DNA of 64,000 nt, taken from assembly GCF_030816615.1 (NCBI RefSeq), contig NZ_JAUSYD010000001.1, forward strand, positions 372,001 through 436,000. Direction: 5' to 3'. The translations under genes and the position numbers were made by a program. How positions within the stretch are numbered: the stretch's first letter is position 1; each line of letters begins with the position of its first letter. Shown here one piece after another: positions 25,624 to 34,117 of the stretch. Below the pieces are notes generated by a model. It worked only from the letters and a program-made list of their open reading frames with translations. It was not told the DNA's origin and searched no databases. This DNA is from Streptomyces sp. B1I3. GTDB lineage: Bacteria; Actinomycetota; Actinomycetes; Streptomycetales; Streptomycetaceae.

Positions 25624-26349
25624 TCAGGTGCGCGGACCCACGTAGTGCACGGTGACCTTCTCGAAGCCCAGCGATTCGAGGAGTCCCCGGAGCATGGCGG
25701 TGGTGTTCCTCTCCGCCCGCAGGGTCAGGCCGCTCTCCTCGGCCGCTTCCCCTATGTGCTCGGCGGCGAGCTTGTTGACGGCCTGCTCGCTGCCGGGGTT
25801 GTCGGAGAAGAGGTCACCGAGCCGGTCAAGCAGGCCCCGCTGCTTGGACACGGCGTACGAGCGGTCCGGGTCCAGGGCCGGCTTGCCCAGCACCGCGTGA
25901 GGCAGGCGCAGTTCGGCCGTCGTGCGCTTCTCGTCGACGACGACCCCGTTCGCGGCCACCTTGCCGAGGTCGACGGAGGCCTGGACCGTGCCCGCGCCCA
26001 CGTACAGCGTCCGGGTGCCGCGAACGGCGTCGGGGAGGTACTTCGCGTCCTTCTCCAGGTCGACGACGACCTGGAAGTTGCCGGAGGCCGCCTCGTACGC
26101 GCTCATGTCCTGGATCGACTTGAGCACGGCGGGACCTGAGCGGTCCGTGGTCTCCTCGGCGAAGAGGCCGCCCAGGCCCGGCAGGAGGCTCAGCCTGCTG
26201 CCCAGGAGCAGCAGGACCAGCCCCGCGACGCACACGCCTGCGAACGGCAGGCATCCTCGCGCACGGGAGCGGGAACGGGAGGGCGAGCGGGGCGTGCTGC
26301 CGCCGTCGGGGTCCCCCGCACTGTCTGTCCTTACGTCAGTGGACGTCAT
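25624..26349 (-). CDS. DUF4230 domain membrane-anchored protein
   Basis: A 241-residue protein of the DUF4230 family. An Arg/Ser-rich cytosolic N-terminus (residues 1-34) precedes a single transmembrane segment at about 35-60 (CLPFAGVCVAGLVLLLLGSRL). The rest lies outside and holds the DUF4230 core: AASGNFQVVVDLEKDAKYLPD, RTLYVGAGTVQASVDLG, TAELRLPHAVLGKP. The family function is unknown. ATG 26349 lacks a good ribosome binding site. The gene is divergent from pobA across 412 bp and has no visible operon partner. Confidence 0.85.
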   Translation of the reverse strand: MTSTDVRTDSAGDPDGGSTPRSPSRSRSRARGCLPFAGVCVAGLVLLLLGSRLSLLPGLGGLFAEETTDRSGPAVLKSIQDMSAYEAASGNFQVVVDLEKDAKYLPDAVRGTRTLYVGAGTVQASVDLGKVAANGVVVDEKRTTAELRLPHAVLGKPALDPDRSYAVSKQRGLLDRLGDLFSDNPGSEQAVNKLAAEHIGEAAEESGLTLRAERNTTAMLRGLLESLGFEKVTVHYVGPRT

Positions 26350-26761
26350 ACCCTGCGTGTGACCCCGCTCGCCGGATTCAGTCCGGTGGGTATCCCGATT
26401 ACGCCAGATCATGTACGGGCGGGGCGGGACCGGGCCGCTGCGCCCTCTCTTCCGGCGAGTTGCTCGCCGGCCGTCGTTCGCCCTTCCGCGGAAGCCGGCA
26501 CGACGTGGGGCAGGAGCCGGCCGGAGTTCTCGCGCCTGCGGCGGCTTGGGTCCCGCGGCGGCGAAGGACCGGCGGCCGCCGGTCGCTTCCCGAGCTCTCC
26601 GCGTCATCGGTGCCGGTGCCCGCCGACCGGCGCTTCGAGCGAGGCGACGGCCCCGTCCGGGCATTCGCCGGGTGGATCGCACGCATCCGGAGAATCGATT
26701 TCCCTCACCGCCGGCTCCGGGCCAAGGTGGTTCCGTTCGTTCTTCGAAAGGTGAGACCCCT
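26350..26761. other. Divergent promoter region between DUF4230 gene and pobA
   Basis: About 410 bp. The only symmetric elements noticed are AATCGATT at 26693-26700 and a TTCGAA within 20 bp of the pobA ribosome binding site. A PobR-type regulator gene is absent from the window. No RNA gene or additional ORF with a ribosome binding site was found. Confidence 0.4.
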
Positions 26762-27961
26762 GTGGACACTGCTCTGCCCCTCCCCCGGCGTACCCGTGTC
26801 GGCATAGTCGGAGCCGGACCGGCGGGTCTGCTCCTGGCCCGGCTGCTGCACGGGCACGGCGTCGAGTGCGTCGTGCTGGAGAGCCGTGACCGGGCCTACG
26901 CCGAGCGGCGCCAGCGCGCCGGGATCCTGGAGCAGGGCGCGGTCGACGCGCTGCGTGCGTGCGGGGCGGGCGCGCGGCTGGAGCGCGAGGGGATCGCACA
27001 CGACGGGGTCGAGCTCCGCTTCGACGGGCGCTCGCACCGGATCGACTTCCCGGCACTGACCGGCGGCAGCCGGGTCTGGGTGTACGCGCAGACGGAGGTG
27101 GTCAAGGACCTGATCGCACTCCAGGTCGCCGAGGGCGCGCCCCTCCTGTTCGAGGCGGAGGCCGTCGCCGTGGAGGGCGCCACCACCGACCGGCCGGTCG
27201 TCCGGTACCGGCACGCGGGTCGCGACCTCACACTCGAGTGCGACTACGTGGTCGGCTGCGACGGATTCCACGGGGTGACCCGGCGGTCCGTGCCCGACGG
27301 CGTGTCGCGGACGTTCGACCGGACGTACCCGTACTCCTGGCTGGGTGTCCTGGCGGACGCTCCGCCGGTGTACGACGAGTTGGTCTACGCGCACTCGCCG
27401 CGCGGCTTCGCGCTCGCCAGCATGCGCTCACCCGCCGTGAGCCGCCTCTACCTCCAGGTGCCGAACGGCGAGGACCCCGCCGCGTGGTCCGACGACCGGA
27501 TCTGGGACGAGCTCGACGCCCGGCTGGCCTCGGCCGGCAGCCGGAAGCTGGAGCGCGGTCCGCTCACGGCCAAGTCCGTGCTGCCGATGCGCAGTCACGT
27601 GACCGAGCCGATGAGTCACGGGCGGGTGTTCCTCGCCGGGGACGCGGCGCACATCGTCCCGCCCACGGGCGCGAAGGGGCTCAATCTCGCCTTCGCCGAC
27701 GTGGCCGTGCTCGCCCGTGCCTTCGACCACCTGGCACGGACCGGGTCCGCCGAGTTGCTCGACGCCTATTCGGACACGTGCCTGCGCCGGGTGTGGCGCG
27801 CCGAGCACTTCTCGTACTTCATGACGACGACGCTCCACGCCGATCCGGCGCAGAGCCCTTTCGACGCCCGCCTCCAGCTGGCGCAGCTGCACCGGCTCGC
27901 CGACTCGCCCCATGCGGCGGCGGAGTTCGCCCACAACTACACGGGGCACTTCCCCGGGTAG
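26762..27961 (+). CDS. pobA: 4-hydroxybenzoate 3-monooxygenase
   Basis: A 399-residue class A flavoprotein hydroxylase that converts 4-hydroxybenzoate to protocatechuate with O2 and NAD(P)H. The FAD dinucleotide-binding motif is GIVGAGPAGLLLARLL, the family DG motif is GCDGFHGVTRRSVP, and the second FAD motif is GRVFLAGDAAHIVPPTGAKGLNLA. RQRAGILEQG and the YPYSWLGVLAD substrate region closely follow characterised PobA enzymes. The GTG at 26762 follows GGTGAG; the frame is open far upstream but without coding character. No protocatechuate-branch (pca) genes accompany it here. Confidence 0.95.
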   Translation: MDTALPLPRRTRVGIVGAGPAGLLLARLLHGHGVECVVLESRDRAYAERRQRAGILEQGAVDALRACGAGARLEREGIAHDGVELRFDGRSHRIDFPALTGGSRVWVYAQTEVVKDLIALQVAEGAPLLFEAEAVAVEGATTDRPVVRYRHAGRDLTLECDYVVGCDGFHGVTRRSVPDGVSRTFDRTYPYSWLGVLADAPPVYDELVYAHSPRGFALASMRSPAVSRLYLQVPNGEDPAAWSDDRIWDELDARLASAGSRKLERGPLTAKSVLPMRSHVTEPMSHGRVFLAGDAAHIVPPTGAKGLNLAFADVAVLARAFDHLARTGSAELLDAYSDTCLRRVWRAEHFSYFMTTTLHADPAQSPFDARLQLAQLHRLADSPHAAAEFAHNYTGHFPG

Positions 27962-28024
27962 GTGGGGGCGTCGACGCCCGGCGGCTGCTGAACCGGCGGC
28001 CCAGGCGGCGTCCCTGTGGTCCGG

Positions 28025-28562
28025 TCACTCACTCAGGGAGATCGGCATGGGCCCCAGGGCGAGCGCGATGTCGGCCCGGGCCCGGAACCGGTGGTGGGTG
28101 AAGGCCGGAGCGGCTCCGCCGTCCAGGTAGGCCTGCGCCTTCGGCCAGTTCGGGCCGTCCTTGCGGAACGACCGTGGAACGACCGGACGGAGAGGAACGT
28201 CGAGCCGTTGTCGACGGTGTCACCGTCGGGCACGGCGCCCGTCCAGCCGCCGGGACGTACACCGGGTCGTCGAACCGGCTGCAGTCGGCGCGCGGCTCCG
28301 GCACCGCCGTCCCCGTGTCGTCCTGATAGTGGCTCCACATCCCGTCGAGCAGCCCCTTGGTCACGGCCTTCGCTCGCGCGTCACCGGACGTGGCGGCGTC
28401 GCAGGTCGGCGTCCTGGCGTAGGCACCGGGAGCGGGCGCGTTCCAGGTGTCGGGGGCACCGGGCCACGTGAGCGTGGACGGCACGAGACGGGTGCCGTCC
28501 GGATCGACGGTCGTCTCGGAGAGGGCCCGGTCGACCCACTCGAAGAACGCCTTCCCGGCGCT
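28025..28562 (-). pseudogene. Decayed C-terminal part of a GH48 cellulase
   Basis: Three reading frames together give the C-terminal 170 or so residues of a GH48 cellobiohydrolase. The first frame (about 28562 to 28250) reads FEWVDRALSE, PDTWN, TKGLLDGMWSHYQDD and DDPVYVPA. The second (28250 to 28175) reads GWTGAVPDGDTVDNGSTFLSVRSF. The third (28165 to 28025) reads NWPKAQAYLDGGAAPAF and RADIALALG before a stop. The first shift is a missing G near 28250. The second coincides with an 11-bp tandem duplication (GGAACGACCG twice, at 28165-28174 and 28176-28185). The catalytic N-terminal part is absent, so this is a deletion remnant of a secreted cellulase. Confidence 0.85.
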
Positions 28563-28576
28563 CCAGGACGGCGAAA

Positions 28577-28600
28577 GGCTCCGCCCCGTCGGGCGGAGCC
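28577..28600 (-). terminator. Terminator of the VanZ-family gene
   Basis: Perfect 10-bp stem (28577-28586 with 28591-28600) and a 4-base loop, followed on the minus strand by UUU, 27 bp after the VanZ gene stop. Confidence 0.8.
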
Positions 28601-28626
28601 GGCCGGGAGCGACATCACGCTCCGCG

Positions 28627-29340
28627 TCAGCGGGTTCCGGGCTCTCCCCCGCCCGGGCCCGGCCTGCGACCGCGCCACCGTTCGACGAGAGCACGTCCGC
28701 GAGCCCCCGGCGTGGATGCGCCCCGGCGTGGGGCCGGCATCGTCCCGTCGGTCTCTCCGGCCCCCTCGGCGGACCTCTTCGTGTACCCGGCGCCGGTCCG
28801 GGGGCCACCGTCATCCGGCGCATCGGTCCCGGCCGCACCCTTCGCAACCGGCTCGTCCGACAGCGCGTGGTAGCGGTGGCTGATCCGCCGGCCCACCAGT
28901 ACGTAACCGAGCAGCGCGCCGCTGGTATTGAGGATCACGTCGTCGATGTCGAAGGCCCGTCCGGTGACGAGGGCTCCCTGCACCAGCTCGACGACGGCCA
29001 TGACCAGCACCGTCAGCACGGTCATGCGGAGCATCCGCAGCCTACGGGGGACCAGGATCGGCAGAAGCACGCCGAACGGCATACCGAGAAGGAGATTGCC
29101 GCCTGCCTGTTTGCAGGCGGCGAGGAAGGTGTACTGCTCCGCGTACTGCCGCAACGAGCGTCCGGGCCGCAGGTTGGACGTCACGATGTCCTCCGACGCG
29201 GGTGACGGTGTGAGCGTCACCTTGGCCAGGACGACGGAGAACGCCACCAGGCCGAGGAACGCCACGGCCAGCACCGCCGCGCGCAACAGGAGACGGCCCA
29301 CATGTCTGCGTCGCGCACCGGAATCCATCTCTACAGTCAT
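28627..29340 (-). CDS. VanZ family membrane protein
   Basis: A 237-residue integral membrane protein. Four hydrophobic segments fall at about residues 18-42, 80-100, 103-127 and 138-155. The VanZ motifs are clear: a polar NLRPGRSLRQY loop, then NLLLGMPFGVLLP and ELVQGALVTGRAFDIDDVILNTSGALLGY. In enterococci VanZ gives low-level teicoplanin resistance; the role in Streptomyces is unknown. The C-terminal 70 residues after the last span are Gly/Pro/Arg-rich and probably disordered, unusual for the family. ATG 29340 was chosen; ATG 29328 is possible. It is divergent from the TPR gene. Confidence 0.88.
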   Translation of the reverse strand: MTVEMDSGARRRHVGRLLLRAAVLAVAFLGLVAFSVVLAKVTLTPSPASEDIVTSNLRPGRSLRQYAEQYTFLAACKQAGGNLLLGMPFGVLLPILVPRRLRMLRMTVLTVLVMAVVELVQGALVTGRAFDIDDVILNTSGALLGYVLVGRRISHRYHALSDEPVAKGAAGTDAPDDGGPRTGAGYTKRSAEGAGETDGTMPAPRRGASTPGARGRALVERWRGRRPGPGGGEPGTR

Positions 29341-29400
29341 GGCCAACGAATGCCCCCCAGCCCGGCGGCCACACCCCCTGCCGGGTGCGACCATGTGCTC

Positions 29401-29901
29401 ATGAGCGCACAGGACAAGGACCGACTGCTGGCGGAGGCCGTCGCCCTGCGGGAGCAGGGCCATCCCGAACAGGCTCGGGAGCGCCTCCTCTCCCTCACCA
29501 CGTCGTTCCCCGAAGCCGCGGACGTGGCCTACCAGACCGCCTGGGTCCACGATGTGCTCGGCCTGGAGGCGGAGGCCGTCCCGTACTACGAGCGCAGCCT
29601 GCAGGGCAGCGGTCTCGGCGACGAGGAACGCAGGGGGGCGCTGCTCGGGCTCGGCAGCACCTACCGGGTGCTCGGCAGGTTCGGACAGGCCGTCGAGACG
29701 TTGCGGCGCGGCGTGGCCGAGTTCCCGGACGACGGCGCGCTGCAGACGTTCCTCTCCATGGCGCTGTTCAACACGGGCGAGCATCACGAGGCGATGCAGC
29801 TTCTGCTGCGCCTGCTCGCGGCGACCAGCGACAACCCTTACGTGCAGCGGTACCGGCCTGCCATCGAGCACTACGCGGCCGACCTCACGCGGATCATCTG
29901 A
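29401..29901 (+). CDS. Tetratricopeptide repeat protein
   Basis: A 166-residue all-helical protein of three to four TPR units. Recognisable pairs include LREQGHPEQARERLLSLTTSFP, VHDVLGLEAEAVPYYERSLQ, TYRVLGRFGQAVETLRRGVAEFPDD and ALFNTGEHHEAMQLLLRLLA. It resembles the Tetratrico_peptide_5 family of small cytosolic Streptomyces proteins. No catalytic domain, so a protein-protein interaction role is likely. ATG 29401 lacks a strong ribosome binding site; the 60-bp gap to the divergent VanZ gene leaves room for a short leader. Confidence 0.88.
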   Translation: MSAQDKDRLLAEAVALREQGHPEQARERLLSLTTSFPEAADVAYQTAWVHDVLGLEAEAVPYYERSLQGSGLGDEERRGALLGLGSTYRVLGRFGQAVETLRRGVAEFPDDGALQTFLSMALFNTGEHHEAMQLLLRLLAATSDNPYVQRYRPAIEHYAADLTRII

Positions 29902-29974
29902 TGCCGGTCCCCAGTGGTCCCTCGCGGTCACCGGAGCGGCGCTCACGCGCACCCGCCGCGGCGGACAAGGGGAA

Positions 29975-30007
29975 GCCCCGGCCGGATCGGGGGAATCCGG
30001 CCGGGGC
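29975..30007 (+). terminator. Terminator of the TPR gene
   Basis: Perfect 13-bp stem (29975-29987 with 29995-30007) with a 7-base loop, 73 bp after the TPR gene stop. The remaining sequence to 30184 holds nothing further that I recognise. Confidence 0.75.
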
Positions 30008-30184
30008 GGCTCGTGTGCGGAGCGCCGCAGGCATGCGCCGGCTCGCTCCCACATATAGGTGAACGATAAACCGCTCACTGCCGTTCCCTGGAATCGGCAT
30101 CCCGCGGTGTGATCCACACCACGGTGACCTGGGGCGATGCCGGGTGTCAGCCGTTACCCCGGTAGCGGCACGAAGCCCCGGCAG

Positions 30185-30202
30185 CCGGCCGGATCCGGCC
30201 GG
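30185..30202 (-). terminator. Palindrome likely terminating rpmG
   Basis: CCGGCCGGATCCGGCCGG is a perfect 18-bp palindrome starting 3 bp beyond the rpmG stop. As RNA it would form a 7-bp stem with a 4-base loop. Confidence 0.55.
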
Positions 30203-30205
30203 AGG

Positions 30206-30370
30206 TCAGCGGGCCTCGCGGAACAGGACGTGCCCGCCCGCGGCCGGGTCGTACTTGCGCAGCTCGAGCCGGTCGGGGTCGTTGCGGCGATTCTTGCGGG
30301 TGACATAGGTGTGCCCGGTCCCGGCGGTCGACCGGAGGAGAACGACGGGCCTGGTCTCACTGCGTGCCAT
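30206..30370 (-). CDS. rpmG: 50S ribosomal protein L33, zinc-free paralogue
   Basis: A 54-residue ribosomal protein L33 ([23 protein letters not shown], then [19 protein letters not shown]). It contains no cysteine at all, so it is the C-minus form that does not bind zinc. Streptomyces express such paralogues when zinc is scarce, under Zur control, to replace the zinc-binding L33. GGAGG lies five bases before ATG 30370. Unlike in several genomes, the companion C-minus genes (rpmB, rpsN, rpsR) are not next to it. A sequence resembling part of a Zur box lies about 40 bp upstream. Confidence 0.95.
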   Translation of the reverse strand: MARSETRPVVLLRSTAGTGHTYVTRKNRRNDPDRLELRKYDPAAGGHVLFREAR

Positions 30371-30410
30371 GGGAACCTCCAGAGAACAGCGACCCCGGCC
30401 CCTAGGTGGG

Positions 30411-30430
30411 GATGGGTATCGTTTTCGTTC
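30411..30430. promoter_or_regulatory. Possible Zur box upstream of rpmG
   Basis: Minus-strand GAACGAAAACGATACCCATC resembles the GAAAA-C-AT half of actinobacterial Zur sites (consensus recalled as TGAAAATCATTTTCA). The second half-site matches poorly. The placement 40-60 bp before a cysteine-free L33 gene is what makes it plausible. Confidence 0.35.
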
Positions 30431-30897
30431 GGTGGGGTCAACGCGGCGGGGAGCGCCCGCATTCCCCCGCGCGCCGGCGACGTCGGCACAGGGATTCGAG
30501 CATGAAGCGCACGACCGACGCACGGCCGATCGCCGTATCGAACCTCTCGGCGGCTCGTCACCGCACGACGCCGGTGACAGGCGATCCGCACAGCCACCTG
30601 GTTTCCGCACAAGCCCCGCTTCGGTCCCACTCACACCCCGCCGCAGGGAGCGCGCACCGCTCGAGGGACGCTCGCGCGGGCGTGAGTTCCATGGTGCACG
30701 CCGGTCAACTTGCGCCAACCACCCGTAAACGCAAGGGTGTTCGGCGGACCTCGGCTCCACTCGGCCGACGGCATATGCCAGAAGCAACTACGCATCGAGT
30801 GTTGCCGAATCCCTTACGGGCTGCCGCACCCTGTGCGACAGTCGAGTCCGGCCCACCCCCACGAACCGGCCGCGCCGCGCCTGTATCGGAGTACGAG
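30431..30897. other. Long leader/promoter region of the SpoIIE-type phosphatase gene
   Basis: About 470 bp between the rpmG promoter and the phosphatase start. The phosphatase frame is open through most of it but is basic, repetitive and lacks homology, so I treat it as non-coding. No clear sigma-factor consensus, hairpin or RNA gene was recognised. Confidence 0.4.
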
Positions 30898-32325
30898 ATG
30901 CCGTCCCATTCGTTTGCGGACCGCCCCGGCCCCCAGCCTCCTGAGCGGCACGCCGTCGACGCGTTGATCACCCGGGCGCGACGGCTTCGCGGAGATGTGG
31001 ACGCCGTACGACGCGACACCGCGGTCATGGATGAGGACGATCCCCGGCTGCGGTGGCAGCACGCGCTCTGCGAACTCGCGGTCCACCAGCTCGACGACCT
31101 CGGCGAACACCTGGGACACCTGAGGAACGGCATCCCGGCACAGACCACCACCGGCCGAACGGCATGCATCTCGCGGGAGTCCGCGGCCGAGCCGGAGACG
31201 GGCGCACCGCCCAGCAGGGTCGGCAGCGCCGAGTGGAACCTCCTCACCGACGAAGTCAGCTGGTCGGACGAGCTGTACCGTATCTTCGGCAGGGCCCCGG
31301 AAGCCGGTGCGCTGTCCCTGGACGAGCTGCCGTCCATGCTTCTCGCCGAGGACCAGCCCGTGCTGACCTCCATGGTGACCGGCTGCCTGGTGGACGGCAG
31401 GCCGATAGACGGTGAATTCCGGATCCTGCGGCCCGACGGCGACATGCGGACGCTCCACATGAGGGGCGAGCCGGTACTCGACTCGAACGGCTGCACCGCC
31501 TCCATGTGGGCCGTGCTGCGTGATGTGAGCAGCCTCCGGCGCAGCCAGCACGTCGTGGGCAGCGCCCGGGACTCACTGGGGCACCGCGAACGCCTGGCCC
31601 GGGCCGAGCGCCGGATGGCCGTGGAGCTCCAGGAGGCCGTTCTGCCGGCGCGTCCGGGATCGCTGCCCATATCCGCTCCGGGAGGACCGGACATCGCCGG
31701 CCACTACCTGCCGTCACGGTCGAGCGACCTGATCGGCGGCACATGGTACGACGCGATGCGGCTCCCTGACGGCCGGACACTGCTCTCCGCCGGGGAACTG
31801 ACCGGCCATGGGATCCCCGCCACTTCGGCCATGGCGATGCTGCTCGGTGCGCTGCGCGGGATCGCAGTGGCCGGCGTCGGACCGGGGGCCGTGATGAACC
31901 ATCTCAACCAGCTGATCGAATGCTCGGCCCAGCCGGCTCTGGGCAGCGCGGTGTGCTGCCGCTTCGATCCTGCGACCGGCACGCTCACCTGGGCGCAGGC
32001 GGGGCACCCCGCGCCGTTGCTCTTCCGCGACGGAGTGGGGCGCCCTCTTCCCCCGGTGGACGGCGTACTGCTCGGTGCCGCGTCCGAGGTTGCCTACGAG
32101 CAGGACCAGGTGGCCCTGCTGCCGGGCGATGTGCTGATGCTGCACACCGACGGACTGACACGGCAGAGCGGCCAGGGTGCGGGTCCGGAGGCGCTCCTGA
32201 GCCTCGCGCCACGGTTCGCCGGGGCCCGCACCGCGCAGGACTGCGTTCGCACGGTCGTCGAGGAGTTCGGTGTGGCCGAACGCTCCGACGACGCATGTGT
32301 GTTGGTGGCCCGCATAGCCGATTGA
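30898..32325 (+). CDS. PAS-SpoIIE (PPM) family phosphatase with altered metal motifs
   Basis: A 475-residue regulator. After a helical N-terminus, residues about 105-215 form a PAS fold (WNLLTDEVSWSDELYRIFG, EFRILRPDGDMRTLHMRGEPV). A helical linker (HRERLARAERRMAVELQEAVLP) leads to a SpoIIE/RsbU-like PPM phosphatase domain to the end. The first metal-binding motif, usually GGDWYD, reads GGTWYDA, and the next, usually GDVxGHG, reads GELTGHG; the final DD (SDDACVLV) is kept. Such proteins act on anti-sigma-factor antagonists. The loss of one aspartate could weaken or alter metal binding. GGAG precedes ATG 30898. It is convergent with the NsdB-like gene. Confidence 0.88.
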   Translation: MPSHSFADRPGPQPPERHAVDALITRARRLRGDVDAVRRDTAVMDEDDPRLRWQHALCELAVHQLDDLGEHLGHLRNGIPAQTTTGRTACISRESAAEPETGAPPSRVGSAEWNLLTDEVSWSDELYRIFGRAPEAGALSLDELPSMLLAEDQPVLTSMVTGCLVDGRPIDGEFRILRPDGDMRTLHMRGEPVLDSNGCTASMWAVLRDVSSLRRSQHVVGSARDSLGHRERLARAERRMAVELQEAVLPARPGSLPISAPGGPDIAGHYLPSRSSDLIGGTWYDAMRLPDGRTLLSAGELTGHGIPATSAMAMLLGALRGIAVAGVGPGAVMNHLNQLIECSAQPALGSAVCCRFDPATGTLTWAQAGHPAPLLFRDGVGRPLPPVDGVLLGAASEVAYEQDQVALLPGDVLMLHTDGLTRQSGQGAGPEALLSLAPRFAGARTAQDCVRTVVEEFGVAERSDDACVLVARIAD

Positions 32326-32392
32326 GGGCACGCCCGGCCGATGGGCTGTCCCCTGCTGAGTGCTGAACGGTGGCCCGAGGACGGCCTCCGGG

Positions 32393-33886
32393 TCAGATGC
32401 GGGAACCCCCGGACTTCTTGAACGCGCTCTGCGGCAGGGCGAGCTGAATCTCCTCCCGCAGGTCCTCGATCTTGGCGTAGCCGGCGAACTGTCCGGTGAG
32501 CCGGTACATCTCGCGCAGCCGGTCCCAGGTGCGGTGCGAGGACGTCTCCCCCATCGACACCAGGGCGAGCCGTGCGTAACGGTCGGCCTGCTCCGGGTCG
32601 TCGGCGATGAAGCAGGCCGACGCGAGAGAGATGTAGTCGAAGATCTTGGAGCGCTGGCGACCGTTTATGCGCAGGTCCAGAGCTTGCTTGGCATGGCGCT
32701 GCGCCGTCGTGGCCGCCGCCGGATCGTGCTCGGCCAGCGTACGGAACGCCAGCGCCTGCATGCCGTGCATGTCCGCCTCGTCGAACATCTGCATCCAACT
32801 GGGGGGCGGCACGTCACCCTTGTCCGAGACGAAGAGCTCCTCGGCCTCACCGAGTGTGCGCCGCATGGCCTGGCCGCGGCCCATCGAGGCCTGTGCCCAG
32901 GCCTCGATGGTGCGCAGCATCGCCTGTGTGCGCGGCAGCATCTGGTCGCCCGAGCCGGACTTGGCGAGCTTCATCAGGTCCAGGGCGTCGTCCGGGCGGC
33001 CCAGATGGACCATCTGGCGGGCCGCGCGGGAGAGTGCCTCCCCGGCACGGGGGCGGTCGCCTCCCTCGCGGGCCGCGTGGGTGGCGATGATGAAGTACTT
33101 CTGGGCGGTGGGCTCCAGGCCGACGTCGTGGGACATCCAGCCCGCCAGGACCGCGAGGTTGGCGGCGACCCCCCAGAGGCGTCGCTGCAGATGGTCGGGG
33201 TGGCGGTAGGCGAGCATGCCGCCCACCTCGTTGAGCTGGCCCACGACGGCCTTGCGCTGGAGCCCGCCGCCCCGGGACGCGTCCCAGGCCCGGAAGACCT
33301 CGACCGAGCGTTCGAGCGCCTCGATCTCCTCGGAACCGATGGGCGCGGCCTCGTACCTGTCGAAGCCCGCATTGTCCGCGTGGAGGGGGTCGTCGGGGCG
33401 CGCGGTCCGGGCCGCCGGAGCGGGGTCGGACTGCAGCCAGTCGTGCATGGCACCGGTGAGTACTGAGCCGGCGGTGAGCGCGGCGCCCGCGCCCACCAAG
33501 CCGCGTCGGTTGAGCATGAGGTCCATTCCCGTGAATTCGGTGAGGACCGCTGCCGTCCGTTCGGGCGCCCACGGCAATCCGTCGGGATCCTTCTCCGTCC
33601 CGTTGTCTCGCCGCTTCCCCACACGCCCGCGCCGGCCGAACCCGAGGTCCTCGATGGTCACGACACGGCCGAGCCGCTCGGTGAACAGAGATGCCAGCAC
33701 TTCGGGCACCGGGTCGCGGGGCGACTCCCCCATGTCGATCCAGCGCCGGATCCGCGAGGTGTCGGTCGCCAGCTGGTGGTGGCCCATGGCCGCCGCCTGC
33801 CGGTTCACCATTCTCGCGAGCTCGCCCTTGGACCAGCCGGCCAGGCCGAACAGGTCGGACAGACGGGTGTTGGGTTCTCCGGTCAC
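32393..33886 (-). CDS. nsdB: NsdB-like TPR-containing DNA-binding regulator
   Basis: A 497-residue protein of the NsdA/NsdB family, negative regulators of differentiation and antibiotic production in S. coelicolor. Residues about 5-75 carry an HTH-like region (LSDLFGLAGWSKGELARMVNR, TDTSRIRRWIDMGESPRDPVPEVLASLF). A hydrophobic GLVGAGAALTAGSVLTG segment near residue 130 and a long TPR region from 250 to 460 follow. The N-terminus NTRLSDLFGLAGWSKGEL fits my recollection of NsdB better than NsdA, but the symbol is not certain. GTG 33886 follows a G-run; an earlier GTG at 33919 adds 11 residues. It is divergent from a phosphotransferase gene. Confidence 0.8.
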   Translation of the reverse strand: MTGEPNTRLSDLFGLAGWSKGELARMVNRQAAAMGHHQLATDTSRIRRWIDMGESPRDPVPEVLASLFTERLGRVVTIEDLGFGRRGRVGKRRDNGTEKDPDGLPWAPERTAAVLTEFTGMDLMLNRRGLVGAGAALTAGSVLTGAMHDWLQSDPAPAARTARPDDPLHADNAGFDRYEAAPIGSEEIEALERSVEVFRAWDASRGGGLQRKAVVGQLNEVGGMLAYRHPDHLQRRLWGVAANLAVLAGWMSHDVGLEPTAQKYFIIATHAAREGGDRPRAGEALSRAARQMVHLGRPDDALDLMKLAKSGSGDQMLPRTQAMLRTIEAWAQASMGRGQAMRRTLGEAEELFVSDKGDVPPPSWMQMFDEADMHGMQALAFRTLAEHDPAAATTAQRHAKQALDLRINGRQRSKIFDYISLASACFIADDPEQADRYARLALVSMGETSSHRTWDRLREMYRLTGQFAGYAKIEDLREEIQLALPQSAFKKSGGSRI

Positions 33887-34117
33887 TTCAAGCCCCCAGG
33901 TTCTCGGCTGACTTGACACTAACCCGCTGTCAGATGCTGAGCGACTATTCGCCAGGGTTCGCCAGGGTCCGCCAGATGGTCTGCCACCCGCGGGCCGGTG
34001 TCAGGTAGGAAAGCGCCACCCCGCCCGGCAGCCCTCGGTACTCCCCAGGGTGCCGAACGGCCGCCGGCCGGGGCGGCGCACGCAACTTGTCGGCGCACGA
34101 AGGGATCTGTCTCGCTC

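Noticed and set aside
28029..28847. A single intact 272-residue gene covering the GH48 remnant
   Set aside because: Only its middle part resembles GH48; the beginning overlaps the VanZ gene and the end leaves the homologous frame, so it is a pseudogene rather than a gene.
30406..30897. N-terminal extension of the SpoIIE-type phosphatase
   Set aside because: Basic, repetitive sequence without homology; ATG 30898 has GGAG at proper distance.
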